In this document: one piece after another, positions 43,166 to 52,310 of the stretch
Numbering within the stretch: position 1 is the stretch's first letter
Layout of the letters: each line of letters opens with the position of its first letter
Source of the DNA: Streptomyces filamentosus
GTDB taxonomy: Bacteria > Actinomycetota > Actinomycetes > Streptomycetales > Streptomycetaceae
DNA length: 64,000 nucleotides
Assembly (NCBI RefSeq): GCF_014654895.1
Contig: NZ_BNBE01000001.1
Coordinates: forward strand, 372,001 to 436,000
Reading direction: 5' to 3'
Translations under genes and position numbers: made by a program
Notes under the pieces: generated by a model
Seen by the model: the letters and a program-made list of their open reading frames with translations, nothing else
The model's database searches: none
What the model was told of the DNA's origin: nothing

Positions 43166-44623
43166 ATGACCGCCACCATCGACCACGACCCCGGCCCCGG
43201 CCCCGACCCCGACCTGCGAAGAGCGGCGCCCGGCGTCCGCTCCCGGCACGGCGTGCGGGAGCTGCTGGTCCGGCTGCACTTCTACGCCGGGGTGTTCGTC
43301 GCCCCGTTCCTCGTCGTCGCCGCGCTCACCGGCCTCGTCTACGCCCTCACCCCGCAGCTCGACCAGCTCGTCTACGGCGACCGGCTGGGCGTCGAGCGGA
43401 CCGGCGGGCCGACGGTGCCCCTGTCCGGGCAGATCGCGGCGGCGCGGGCCGCGTACCCGGAGGGCGTCCTGGCCTCCGTCGCCACCCCGGCCGAACCGGA
43501 CGGCACCACGCGCGTGGTGCTCGACGTGCCCGGCCTGGGCGAGCGGCAGCGGACCGTCTTCGTCGACCCGTACACCGCGGAGGTGCGGGGCGCGCTCGCG
43601 ACCCGGTCAGGGGCGACGCCGCTGACCGCCTGGCTCGGCGACCTGCACCGCGACCTGCGGCTCGGCGAGACCGGCCGGCTGTACTCCGAGGCCGCCGCGA
43701 GCTGGCTGTGGGTGCTCGTCGCGGGCGGCCTCGTCCTGTGGCTCGGCCGGGCCCGGGGGCGGCGGGCTGCGTCCGTGCGGGGCGTCCTGCTGCCCGAGCG
43801 GACCGCCCGCGGCGTGCGGCGGACCCGCGGCCTCCACGCCGCGACCGGCGTCTGGCTCGCCCTCGGCCTGCTCTTCCTCAGCGCCACCGGGCTGACCTGG
43901 TCGCAGTACTCGGGGGAGCGCTTCGGGCGGCTGGTCGACGCCGTCCAGGGCAACGCCCCGAAGCTGGACACCCGGCTTCCGGGTGCGGCGCCCGCCTCCG
44001 GGGCGGAGGGCGGCGAGCACGCGGGCCACGGCGGGGACGGCGCGACCGCCGACGCCGCCGAGCCCGCCGAGCCGGGTCCCGCCGCCTTCGACACGGCCCT
44101 CGCCACGGCCCGCCGGGCGGGGCTCGACGGGCCCGTCGTCCTGACCCCGCCCGCCGACGCCTCCGCCGCGTGGGTGGTGGCCCAGAAGGACGACGTGTGG
44201 CCCGTGCGCTACGACCGGGTCGCCGTGCACCCCGTGACGGGCGAGGTCACCGCGCGCACCCGGTGGGCGGACCACCCGCCGCTCGCCAAGCTCAGCAAGC
44301 TCGGCGTGCAGGGGCACATGGGCGTGCTGTTCGGCGTCGCCAACCAGGTCGTACTGGTCGTCGTGGCCCTCGGTCTCGTCCTGGTCGTCCTCTGGGGCTA
44401 CCGCATGTGGTGGCAGCGGCGGCCGACCCGGGGGGACCGTGCCTCCCGCCTCGGCCGGGTCCCGGCGCGCGGCGCCTGGCGGCGCGTCCCGCTGCCCGTG
44501 CTCGTGGCGGGCGTCCCCGCGGTGGCCGCCCTCGGCTGGGCGCTCCCGGTGCTCGGCTGGACGCTGCTCCTGTTCCTGGTGGTCGACGCGGCCGCCGGGC
44601 TCGTCGCCGGGAGGGCGCGGTGA
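43166..44623 (+). CDS. PepSY-associated TM helix protein
   Basis: 485 aa. Four main membrane helices of the PepSY_TM layout: LHFYAGVFVAPFLVVAALTG with the family's N-terminal RxHFYAG, then SWLWVLVAGGLVLWLG, GVWLALGLLFLSATGL and the C-terminal pair. Two extracytoplasmic PepSY modules follow helix 1 and helix 3 (DPYTAEVRGALA; HPVTGEVTARTR). A linker around residue 285 is His/Gly-containing (EHAGHGGDG). Related proteins act in iron/copper reductase or siderophore-type systems. Last gene of the cluster begun at 41031. Confidence 0.88.
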   Translation: MTATIDHDPGPGPDPDLRRAAPGVRSRHGVRELLVRLHFYAGVFVAPFLVVAALTGLVYALTPQLDQLVYGDRLGVERTGGPTVPLSGQIAAARAAYPEGVLASVATPAEPDGTTRVVLDVPGLGERQRTVFVDPYTAEVRGALATRSGATPLTAWLGDLHRDLRLGETGRLYSEAAASWLWVLVAGGLVLWLGRARGRRAASVRGVLLPERTARGVRRTRGLHAATGVWLALGLLFLSATGLTWSQYSGERFGRLVDAVQGNAPKLDTRLPGAAPASGAEGGEHAGHGGDGATADAAEPAEPGPAAFDTALATARRAGLDGPVVLTPPADASAAWVVAQKDDVWPVRYDRVAVHPVTGEVTARTRWADHPPLAKLSKLGVQGHMGVLFGVANQVVLVVVALGLVLVVLWGYRMWWQRRPTRGDRASRLGRVPARGAWRRVPLPVLVAGVPAVAALGWALPVLGWTLLLFLVVDAAAGLVAGRAR

Positions 44624-44654
44624 GGCGGCGGCGGAGGCACCTGCCGGGGCGCCG

Positions 44655-47600
44655 TCAGGAGCGCCCCGCGAGCCGCCCCCGCAGGTCCTCGGCCTCGGGG
44701 ACGCCGAGGCGTTCGGCGAGGTCCCGGGCCCGGCGCAGGTGGGGAACGGCGTCCTCGGGGGTGCCGAGGTCGGTGAGGCAGTCGGCGACGCCGGTGGCGG
44801 CGAGCATCTCCTCGTAGGGGGCCTGGAGCCGGGTGGCGAGGCCGAGGGCCTCCCGGTGGCGGGCGAGGGCCCGTCCGGGGGAGCCGGCGGCGCGCAGGGC
44901 GCGGGCGTGCAGGTGGACGGCGGCGGTCTCGCCGCCGGGGTCGCCGAGTTCGCGGAAGCGCGCGGCGCACTCCTCGGCCGCCTCCCCCGCCCGGACGTGG
45001 TCGCCCCGCAGCTGGACGGCCTCGGCCTCGGCCAGGGAGACGTACGCGGTGCCGATCGCGCTGTTCACCTCGGTGCACAGGGCGCGGGCGCGGGCGAGGA
45101 CGTCCTCGGCGCGGCCGGCGTCGCCGCGCCGGAGGTGGACCCGGCCCAGGTACGTCAGGGCCTGGGCCTCGCCGAGCCTGCTGCCCAGTTCGTGCTGCTT
45201 GCCGACGGCTTCGGCGAGGACGTCGGTCGCCTGGTCGTGCGCCCCGGTGAGGAGCAGGACGTCGCCGAGGTCGGTCAGCACGTTCGCCTCGCCCAGCCGG
45301 TTGCCCAGGCCCCGGTAGAGGCCGAGGGCGTGGCGGTGGTGTTCGGCGGCCCGCGCGTAGCGGCCGAGGGAGCGGCAGGTGTCGGCGAGTATCGCGCGGG
45401 CGTTGGCGAGGCCGAGGTTGTCGCCCGCGTCCTCGAAGAGGTCGAGGGCCCCTTCGAGGGCCGTCGCGGCCTGCGCGTAGCGGCCGGTGAGCTGGAGGAC
45501 GTGGCCGTGTTCGACGCGGGCGGTGCCCTCGCCGAGGTCGTCGCCGGCGTCGCCGAGGCGGCGCAGCGCCTCGTCCAGGGTGCCGGCCGCCTCCTCGTAC
45601 CGGCCGGTGAGGCGCAGGACGCGGCCGAGGCCGTAGAGGACCATGCCCTCGCGGCCCCGGTCGCCGAGTTCGCGGACGAGGCCGAGGGCGTGGAGCATGC
45701 CCTCCTCGGCCTCCTCGTACCGGCCCTGGAGCGAGCCGACGAGGGAGAGCTGGTACCGGGCCACGGCCTCGCCGAGCCGGTCGCCGGACTTCCGGGCGGC
45801 CTTCACCGCGCTCCGGTGCGTCGTGCGGGCCTCCTCCCAGTGGCCGTCGGAGCGCAGGAAGTCGTGGAGGGCCGCCGACAGGCGGACCGTCACCTCGTGG
45901 GCGCCGTCCCGGGCGGCGTGGGCGAGGGCGGCGCGCAGGTTGGCGTGTTCGGCCCGCAGCCAGGCGGTGGCGCGGTACGCGTCGGCGAAGGCGGGGAGTT
46001 CGGCGGGGCGCGGGGCGGTGAGGGGCGGCGGGTCGGCGCGGTGGCGGGCGATGCGCAGGCTCGCGTCGGTGGCGGCGTGCAGGTAGTGGGCCATCAGCCG
46101 GCCGATGGCCTCCTCGCACCGCGCGGGGTCGTCGGCGCGGCCGAGGCCCCGGGCGTACTCGCGGACCAGGTCGTGGGTCTGGTAGCGGCCGGGGACGGGT
46201 TCGTCGACGAGGTGCCGGTCGCACAGTTCGTCCACGAGGACGCGGGTGGCGGCGAGTCCGGAGCCGTGGAGGGCGGCGGCGCCGTGGAGGTCGAGGTCGG
46301 TGCCCGGCAGCAGGCCGATCCGGCGGAGCAGGGTCCGGGCGCCGTCGGTGAGGTCGCGGTAGGACAGGTCGAAGGCGGCGGCCACCGACACGTTCTCGGC
46401 GGCGAGGGCGGCGGGGCCGCCGGCGGCCGAGCCGAGGTCGTCGGCGAGGTCGGCGGGCGTCCAGTGGCGGCGGTGGCGCAGCCGGGCCGCGACCAGGTTG
46501 AGGGCGAGCGGCAGCCGGCCGCACATCCGGGCCAGGCGGGCGACGGACGGGTCGTCGCGGGTGACGTCGGGCCGGCCGGAGCGGGTGCTGAGGAGCCGGA
46601 CCGCCTCGTCCTCGGACAGGATGCCGAGGGTGAGGGGGCGGGCGCCGGTCAGGGCCTCCAGGCGCCGGCGGCTGGTCACGAGGATCAGGCAGCCGGGGGT
46701 GCCGGGCAGGAGGGGTTCGATCTGGTCGGTGCCGGTGGCGTCGTCGAGGACGATCAGCATGCGGCGGCCGGCGATCCGGCTGCGCCAGGCGCCGGCGCGG
46801 GCGGCGAGGCCGCCGGGGATGCGCTGCGGGCTCTCGCCGGCGGCGAGGAGGAGTTCGGCGAGGGCGTCCTCGGGGGCGAGGGGCGGGGTGCCGGCGGTGT
46901 GGGCGTGGAGGGGGAGGAAGATCTGGCCGTCGGGGTAGGCGTCGCGCACCTGGTGGGCGACGCGGAGGGCGAAGGCGGTCTTCCCGACGCCCGGCATGCC
47001 GTCGACGGCGTGGACGCGGAGGGCGGCCGGGGGACGGGCGGCTCCGGGCCCGGTCTCCTCGCCTATCTCCCGTATCAGGTCCTGGAGTTGGGCCTCGCGA
47101 CCGGTGAAGGAGACCGGGTCGCGGGGCAGCGCCATGGGGACGGCGGGGGGCTCCGGGGCGGGGGCCGTGGAGACGGCCACGGAGACGGAGACCGGCGGGG
47201 GCGGGGGCACGGCCGCGGGGGCGGGCGGGGCGTCCTCCAGGATCCGCTGGAACGCGGCCCGTACGGCGGGGCCCGGTTCGATGCCGAGGGCGTCGGCGAG
47301 GGCGCGGCGCAGGTCGTGGTACGCCTCCAGCGCCTCGCTCCGGCGGCCCGTGGCGTGCAGGGCCAGGAGGAGGTGGGCGTGGAACGCCTCCCGGAGGGGG
47401 AACTCCTTGGTGACGTGCCGCAGTTCGGGCAGCAGCTCCTGCTGGCGGCCCAGCTCCGCCCCGGCGTCGAGCCACAGCTCCAGGGCCTGGAGCCGGGCCT
47501 CCTGCCAGCGCGAGGCCTCGGAGGCGGCGTGGTCGGCGAGCGCGGGGAGTTCGGCGAGGGGGGCGCCGCGCCAGAGCGCCAGGGCCTCCTCCGTGACCCG

Positions 47601-47975
47601 CGCGGCGCGGGCCCAGTCTCCGGCGGAGCGGGCCCGCCGGCCCTCCTCCAGGGCGCGCACGAGCCGTTCGGCGTCGAGTTCGCCCGGCTCGACCCGGAGG
47701 ACGAGGCCGCCGTCCCGGCTCAGGACGCGGGAGGCGTCGCCGAGGGCGCGGCGCAGGCGTGCCACGTGGTTGTGGAGGGAGGCGCGGGCGCTGGCGGGCG
47801 GCCGGCCGCCCCAGAGGAGGTCTTCGAGGCGCTCCAGCGGCACCGCCCGGCCGGGGGTGAGGAGGAGGGCCGCCAGCAGTGTCCGCACCATCGGCGAGTG
47901 CGGGGTGAGTTCGGTGTCCTGGTCGTCGCAGACCCGCAGCGTGCCGAGCACGGCGAAGCGCATGTCCATCCCCAC
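44655..47975 (-). CDS. AfsR/SARP-family regulator (wHTH-BTAD-NB-ARC-TPR)
   Basis: 1106 aa. OmpR-like winged helix at 1-95 (LLTPGRAVPLERLEDLLWGG), BTAD at about 100-250, Pro/Val-rich linker to 285, NB-ARC ATPase with Walker A GMPGVGKTA (326-334) and Walker B MLIVLDD (406-412), then about ten TPR units with the repeated GxxLxxLGxxxxxxGRYEEA pattern up to about 1080. GTG start at 47975 or ATGs 6 and 12 nt later. A pleiotropic or pathway regulator of secondary metabolism by family; no biosynthetic cluster is visible nearby. Confidence 0.92.
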   Translation of the reverse strand: MGMDMRFAVLGTLRVCDDQDTELTPHSPMVRTLLAALLLTPGRAVPLERLEDLLWGGRPPASARASLHNHVARLRRALGDASRVLSRDGGLVLRVEPGELDAERLVRALEEGRRARSAGDWARAARVTEEALALWRGAPLAELPALADHAASEASRWQEARLQALELWLDAGAELGRQQELLPELRHVTKEFPLREAFHAHLLLALHATGRRSEALEAYHDLRRALADALGIEPGPAVRAAFQRILEDAPPAPAAVPPPPPVSVSVAVSTAPAPEPPAVPMALPRDPVSFTGREAQLQDLIREIGEETGPGAARPPAALRVHAVDGMPGVGKTAFALRVAHQVRDAYPDGQIFLPLHAHTAGTPPLAPEDALAELLLAAGESPQRIPGGLAARAGAWRSRIAGRRMLIVLDDATGTDQIEPLLPGTPGCLILVTSRRRLEALTGARPLTLGILSEDEAVRLLSTRSGRPDVTRDDPSVARLARMCGRLPLALNLVAARLRHRRHWTPADLADDLGSAAGGPAALAAENVSVAAAFDLSYRDLTDGARTLLRRIGLLPGTDLDLHGAAALHGSGLAATRVLVDELCDRHLVDEPVPGRYQTHDLVREYARGLGRADDPARCEEAIGRLMAHYLHAATDASLRIARHRADPPPLTAPRPAELPAFADAYRATAWLRAEHANLRAALAHAARDGAHEVTVRLSAALHDFLRSDGHWEEARTTHRSAVKAARKSGDRLGEAVARYQLSLVGSLQGRYEEAEEGMLHALGLVRELGDRGREGMVLYGLGRVLRLTGRYEEAAGTLDEALRRLGDAGDDLGEGTARVEHGHVLQLTGRYAQAATALEGALDLFEDAGDNLGLANARAILADTCRSLGRYARAAEHHRHALGLYRGLGNRLGEANVLTDLGDVLLLTGAHDQATDVLAEAVGKQHELGSRLGEAQALTYLGRVHLRRGDAGRAEDVLARARALCTEVNSAIGTAYVSLAEAEAVQLRGDHVRAGEAAEECAARFRELGDPGGETAAVHLHARALRAAGSPGRALARHREALGLATRLQAPYEEMLAATGVADCLTDLGTPEDAVPHLRRARDLAERLGVPEAEDLRGRLAGRS

Positions 47976-48044
47976 TGGTCGGTGCGCGCGGGCCGGAAGG
48001 GGGCTCGCGCGTCCGCATCGTAACGACGGTCCGGCGCGCCCGGA

Positions 48045-49400
48045 TCAGCGTCCCGCCCTCCGGTCCGCGCGCGCCCGGTGCCGGAGGTTGACGGCCGCGG
48101 CGCGGGCCACGGCCCGGGGGCCGAGGAAGCCGAGGGGGCTGATCAGGCGGGAGGCGAAGCGGTACATGTGGCGGGCGGTGGCGGGGTCGCGGACGGCGGC
48201 GGAGAACATGAGGCGTTCCAGGGCGTTGAAGCGGCGGGCCCGGGCGAAGTCGGCGGCGATCCGCTGGTGGGGGCGGAGCCGGCGGCGGTGGGTGCGGTCG
48301 TAGACGGCGAGGGCGGCGTCGAGGTCGCCGCGGCCGGTCGCGGCGGGGGCGACGGCCTCGGCGAGCCACTGCGCGCTCTGGAGGGCCCAGCCGCAGCCGA
48401 CGCCCCACAGCGGGTCGCCGGCGAGGGCGGCGTCGCCGACGAGGGCGAGGCCGGGGGCGGTCGGGTCGCGGGTGACCAGGGGGTGGTCGAGGGTGCCGAT
48501 GATCTTCGAGACGCGTTCGGCGGAGTCGAGGGGCGGCGCCTCGGGCAGGGCGCGGACGAAGGCCTCGAAGCTGCCCTCCAGGTCCTCCCGGAAGGCCGGG
48601 AGGCGCTTCTTGTCGGGGAGGACCGCGAGGACGGTGACCCCGTCGTCGTTGGGGAAGGCGTAGGCCATGTCGGGTTCGAGGAACCAGGTCTGGCCGATCC
48701 CGCCGTGGAGCGGGAGACCCCGGTAGTGGGCGAGGTAGCCGAAGCGGGTGTTCTCGTGCCGCTCGGTGGGCACCCCGGCGTATCCGGCGACGGGCGAGTC
48801 CTTGCCGTCGGCGCCGACCACCAGCCGGGCCCGGAACTCCCGTGCGCCGCCGGGCGCCGCGACGGTCGCGCCGACGGTCCTGCCCGCCTCCCGGACCAGT
48901 CCGGTGACCCGGTGGCCGAGGAGGAGGTCGACGCCGGGGGTCTGCGCGGCGCGGGACCGGACGAGCGGATCGAGGACGCTGCGCCGGATGTTGTACGCGT
49001 ACGGGAGTTCGGGCCCGCCGGGCGCCGCCCTCGGTTCTATCCAGCCCCAACGGGTGTGCCAGCGGGCTTCGTTGCGCACCGCTCCGGCCTTCTCCAGGGC
49101 GGGGACGAGGCCGAGCTCGTCGAGCACGGGGTAGGCACAGGCGGTGAGGGCGTGGGTGCAGAGCACCTTGTACGCGTCGGGGTCCGAGCGCCGTTCCAGC
49201 AGGGCGACGCGGGCGCCGCGCCGGGCGAGGAGGATCGCGGCGGCGCTGCCGGCGAGGCTCGCCCCGCTGATGACGACGTCGTACGGCTCGCCGTCTCCGC
49301 CCGGCCCTCCGCGCTCGCCGAGTCCGTCATGTCCGCCCGGCCCGCCGTGTTCGCCGAGTCCGTCGCGCTCGCCGGGTCCCGCGCTGTCGGGTCGGGTCAT
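48045..49400 (-). CDS. FAD-dependent monooxygenase/geranylgeranyl reductase-like oxidoreductase
   Basis: 451 aa. Dinucleotide-binding motif VVISGASLAGSAAAILLARRG at about 41-60, DG motif GADGKDSPVAG, and GD motif ALVGDAALAGDPLWGVGCGW that binds FAD ribityl: the PHBH-type fold. The first 38 residues are a Gly-rich imperfect repeat (GLGEHGGPGGHDGLGERGG) that is not part of the fold and could be an artefact of an upstream start, though no better start is seen. Substrate unknown. Upstream of the SARP gene on the same strand. Confidence 0.85.
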   Translation of the reverse strand: MTRPDSAGPGERDGLGEHGGPGGHDGLGERGGPGGDGEPYDVVISGASLAGSAAAILLARRGARVALLERRSDPDAYKVLCTHALTACAYPVLDELGLVPALEKAGAVRNEARWHTRWGWIEPRAAPGGPELPYAYNIRRSVLDPLVRSRAAQTPGVDLLLGHRVTGLVREAGRTVGATVAAPGGAREFRARLVVGADGKDSPVAGYAGVPTERHENTRFGYLAHYRGLPLHGGIGQTWFLEPDMAYAFPNDDGVTVLAVLPDKKRLPAFREDLEGSFEAFVRALPEAPPLDSAERVSKIIGTLDHPLVTRDPTAPGLALVGDAALAGDPLWGVGCGWALQSAQWLAEAVAPAATGRGDLDAALAVYDRTHRRRLRPHQRIAADFARARRFNALERLMFSAAVRDPATARHMYRFASRLISPLGFLGPRAVARAAAVNLRHRARADRRAGR

Positions 49401-49567
49401 GCGTGATCGCCCCCTCGGGTGTGCCGCCGGCCTCGGTGGCGGCGCGGCACCCAGTCCCTCCCGATCCCGGCCGCCTTGTCAAGGGCGGTGGACGGCGGGC
49501 GCCGGGGCGGTCGAGGCGGCCTCGCCGGACGGAAGCCGGCCCTCCGGGGCGGAACGGTTCGCTCCCG

Positions 49568-50773
49568 TCAGCGGCACAGGAGGGCCGCGCGCAGATCCGC
49601 CGCGTGGTCGAGCCGGGACAGGTCGCGGCCGGTCAGTTCCTCGATCCGCGACACGCGGTAGTGGACCGTGTTGACGTGCACGTGCAGGGCCTCGGCGGTC
49701 CGCGCCCAGGAGCGGTCGTGCGCGAGGAAGGACTCCAGGGTCTCCAGGAGCATGGGGGCCGATCCCCGGCCGGCCTTCAGGAGCGGGCCGAGGACCGTGT
49801 CCCGGTACACCTCCCGGACGTCGGAGGGGACTCCGGCCAGCAGCATGTCCAGTCCGTCGAGGTCGCCGAGGCCCACCACGCGGGGCCCGGCGGGGCCGGT
49901 GGCCCGGGCCGCGGCCAGGGCGTAGCGGGCCTGGGCGAGGCCGGCGGGCAGCCGTTCGGGGGCGTCGACGGGGCCGCTCACCCCGGCGTGCGGGGCGGCC
50001 TCGGGGCGGCAGCCGTGGATGAGCGGCCAGACCTCGCCGAGCCGGGCGCGCACGTCGTAGCCGGCGTCCGGCTCGCGGGCGACGACCGCGGTCGCGCCGC
50101 CGTCCGGGTCCTCGGTGACGGCGCGGGCGGCGGACGGCAGGTGGCGCAGGGCCTCGGCGAGGGCGGCGGCCGCGTCCCCGGCTTCGCCGCGCGGCGCGAG
50201 CGAGGCGACGACGACGGTGTAGGGGCCGGTCTCCCCCAGGCCGCAGGCGGCGAGGGCGGCCCGCAGCCGGGTGGATCCGTCCCCCTCGCCGGTCATGCCG
50301 AACTCCCCTGCGGAGCCGTCATGTTCCTCGGCACAGGACCCGAAGGCGGCCACGCGATCAGCTTGTTCGCCGGTGAAGGCGTCGAAGGCGCGCAGGGCGT
50401 CGGCGAGTTCGGCGGTCGCCCGCTCCGCCACCTGCTCCGGTTCCCGCTCGCGGCGGTGCCGGGCGAGGAGGGCGGCGACCTCGGCCAGGGCCCGCGCCGG
50501 CACCCGTACCGGCTCGGGCAGGTAGAGGTGCCAGGCGTCGAAGTCGGTGGCCGCGCCGTCGTCGACGCGCAGGGTGGTGCCGCGGCCGGTCCGCAGGAGG
50601 TCGGCGGCGCGGGGGGCGGGGAGTTCGGCGCGGGCGGCGGCGGTGCGGGCGACCGTGCGGCCGCTCCCGGTCAGCAGGTGGCAGGCGGGGGCCCCGAGCG
50701 GGGCGAGCGCCCGGTCGAGCAGCTCGCCGGTCGGGGCGCCGGTGTCCGGGGCGCGGTCGAGGGCGGCGGGCAT
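49568..50773 (-). CDS. PucR-family regulator 1
   Basis: 401 aa. The C-terminal PucR HTH is well kept (LLETLESFLAHDRSWARTAEALHVHVNTVHYRVSRIEELTGRDL). The N-terminal part is a GAF/GGDEF-like sensor of the CdaR layout, with no obvious ligand signature. Start ATG with GGAGCCCCC upstream. An inverted repeat straddles its likely transcription start (50812-50832), so autoregulation is plausible. Despite the family name there is no sign that it controls the purine genes 40 kb away. Confidence 0.88.
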   Translation of the reverse strand: MPAALDRAPDTGAPTGELLDRALAPLGAPACHLLTGSGRTVARTAAARAELPAPRAADLLRTGRGTTLRVDDGAATDFDAWHLYLPEPVRVPARALAEVAALLARHRREREPEQVAERATAELADALRAFDAFTGEQADRVAAFGSCAEEHDGSAGEFGMTGEGDGSTRLRAALAACGLGETGPYTVVVASLAPRGEAGDAAAALAEALRHLPSAARAVTEDPDGGATAVVAREPDAGYDVRARLGEVWPLIHGCRPEAAPHAGVSGPVDAPERLPAGLAQARYALAAARATGPAGPRVVGLGDLDGLDMLLAGVPSDVREVYRDTVLGPLLKAGRGSAPMLLETLESFLAHDRSWARTAEALHVHVNTVHYRVSRIEELTGRDLSRLDHAADLRAALLCR

Positions 50774-50811
50774 GGGGGCTCCTTGCGCGGTCGCGGGTCA
50801 GGTCCGCAGTC

Positions 50812-50832
50812 CGCATTCACCAGGCGAATGCG
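50812..50832. promoter_or_regulatory. Inverted repeat CGCATTC-N7-GAATGCG upstream of PucR regulator 1
   Basis: Perfect 7-bp arms. It lies just downstream of a candidate minus-strand promoter TTGGGT (50864-50869), 16-nt spacer, TACGAT (50842-50847), so a bound protein would block transcription. Candidate autoregulatory operator. Confidence 0.55.
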
Positions 50833-50910
50833 CGTCGGAACATCGTAGATGCCACGGCCCGGCACCCAAACGGCCGGTGGGTACGTCGTCCCTCCCCGCG
50901 CGGGCGCCGC

Positions 50911-52125
50911 TCAGGACCGCCGGAGCTCCAGGAGCGCCGGGAAGGTGCCGACGGCGTCGAGCGCCATGGAGAGCTCGGCGACGATCCGGGGGTCCTCCAG
51001 CGGGCCGCGGAGGAACTCCTCCAGGCGGTGCATCCGGTAGCGGACGGTGTTGGGGTGGCAGTAGAGGGCCCGGCCCGCCTCGGTGGCCGAGCCGTGCGCC
51101 TCCAGCCAGGCGCGGGCGGTGGCGAGGAGGGTGGTGCGGTCCTCCTCGGGCAGCGAGAGCACCCCGCCGAGGATGCGGTGGACGGCCCGCTGGGTGGTCT
51201 CCAGGTTGTTCATGACCAGCTCCGTGAGCGGCGTGTCGTCGAGCTGGCGGACCGCGACCGCGCCCGGCGGCAGCGACTCGGCCGCGACCTGCGCGTACCG
51301 CAGGGCGTGGCCGGTCCGGTCGAGCCGTTCGTAGACGGGGCTGACGCCGACGCGGCTGGTGGCGACGGACCGCACGGCCTCCAGGACGGCGTCCACCCGT
51401 CCCCGCTGGGGGCAGGAGAGCACCCCCGTCTCGGAGCCGGGCTGGGCCCGCCACGCGGAGGAGACGTCGACGGCGCGGAGTCGGCTCTCCAGGCCGGGGA
51501 GCGGCGGCTCGCCGGGGGTGACGCCCTCGGCGGTGACGACGAGGAAGGTGCCCTGGAAGGGGAAGTCGAGGATCCGGGCGACCTCCCAGACGGTCTCGCT
51601 GTTCGGTGAGGGCCCGTCGATCAGCTCGGCGACCAGGGCGGACCTGCGCCGGTCGGTCTCCACCATCCGTTCCGCGCGGGTCTGCCGGTAGGCGTCGGTG
51701 AGGGTGGTCGAGTAGGTGTCGGCGAGCTCCCAGATGGCGGAGGCGGCGTCGAGGAGTGCGTCGGGCGCGGAGCCGCCCGCCTTCCGCGCCTCCAGGAGGA
51801 GTTCGTCCCAGAAGTGGCGGAACCCGAGCCGGTAGGCGCGCAGGACCTCGGTCAGCGGCGCGTCCTGGAGGGCGCGCCTGCGGCCGGTCTCGGTGGGTCC
51901 CGAGAGGTCCACGGCACCGGACTCCGGGTCGGCGAGGTGGTCGATGATGTAGGCCACGTTGAGCCGCATGGAGGCCCGCAGGTCCTCGGGGCCGACGACC
52001 GTGCTGCGGTAGAACTCGATGTGGTCGTACGTGTTCCGGGCCATGTCCGCCGCGAGGTCGTCGATCCTCGCGGCGAGCTTCCGGGAGAGTTCGGCCACCT
52101 GCCGCCGTGCGGCTGTTGCGTGCAT
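50911..52125 (-). CDS. PucR-family regulator 2 (RsbRD-N-like sensor)
   Basis: 404 aa from the ATG reading MHATAARRQVAEL; a longer form from a TTG 42 nt upstream is possible. TAGGCT sits 7 nt before the ATG, suggesting a leaderless message. N-terminal about 150 residues resemble the RsbR-type helical domain (YDHIEFYRSTVVGPEDLRAS). C-terminal PucR HTH is ARAWLEAHGSATEAGRALYCHPNTVRYRMHRLEEFL. Located beside regulator 1 in the same direction, and divergent from the truncated AMP-ligase gene. Confidence 0.85.
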   Translation of the reverse strand: MHATAARRQVAELSRKLAARIDDLAADMARNTYDHIEFYRSTVVGPEDLRASMRLNVAYIIDHLADPESGAVDLSGPTETGRRRALQDAPLTEVLRAYRLGFRHFWDELLLEARKAGGSAPDALLDAASAIWELADTYSTTLTDAYRQTRAERMVETDRRRSALVAELIDGPSPNSETVWEVARILDFPFQGTFLVVTAEGVTPGEPPLPGLESRLRAVDVSSAWRAQPGSETGVLSCPQRGRVDAVLEAVRSVATSRVGVSPVYERLDRTGHALRYAQVAAESLPPGAVAVRQLDDTPLTELVMNNLETTQRAVHRILGGVLSLPEEDRTTLLATARAWLEAHGSATEAGRALYCHPNTVRYRMHRLEEFLRGPLEDPRIVAELSMALDAVGTFPALLELRRS

Positions 52126-52310
52126 TCGGGAGAGCCTAGGCGCAGTGACGGGCCGTAGGTGTTCCAACGCCGGAACTTCCCCCGTGGTGGTTGTCCGGCG
52201 TGACAGCAGACCCTGTGCGCGCCGACATGGTCCGGGCCCGCCCGGTCCGGCGAAGATCGTCCACGTCCCGACCCCCGTCCCCGTCCGTACGCGTGTGAAA
52301 GTGGAGTGAC

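Noticed and set aside
44439..48023. 1194-codon plus-strand frame opposite the SARP gene
   Set aside because: Shadow of the SARP gene, whose winged helix, BTAD, Walker motifs and TPRs are clear on the minus strand.
49568..52125. Idea that the two PucR proteins control the urate genes
   Set aside because: They are 40 kb away, and their local palindrome CGCATTC-N7-GAATGCG was not noticed near uraD, pucL or the permeases.
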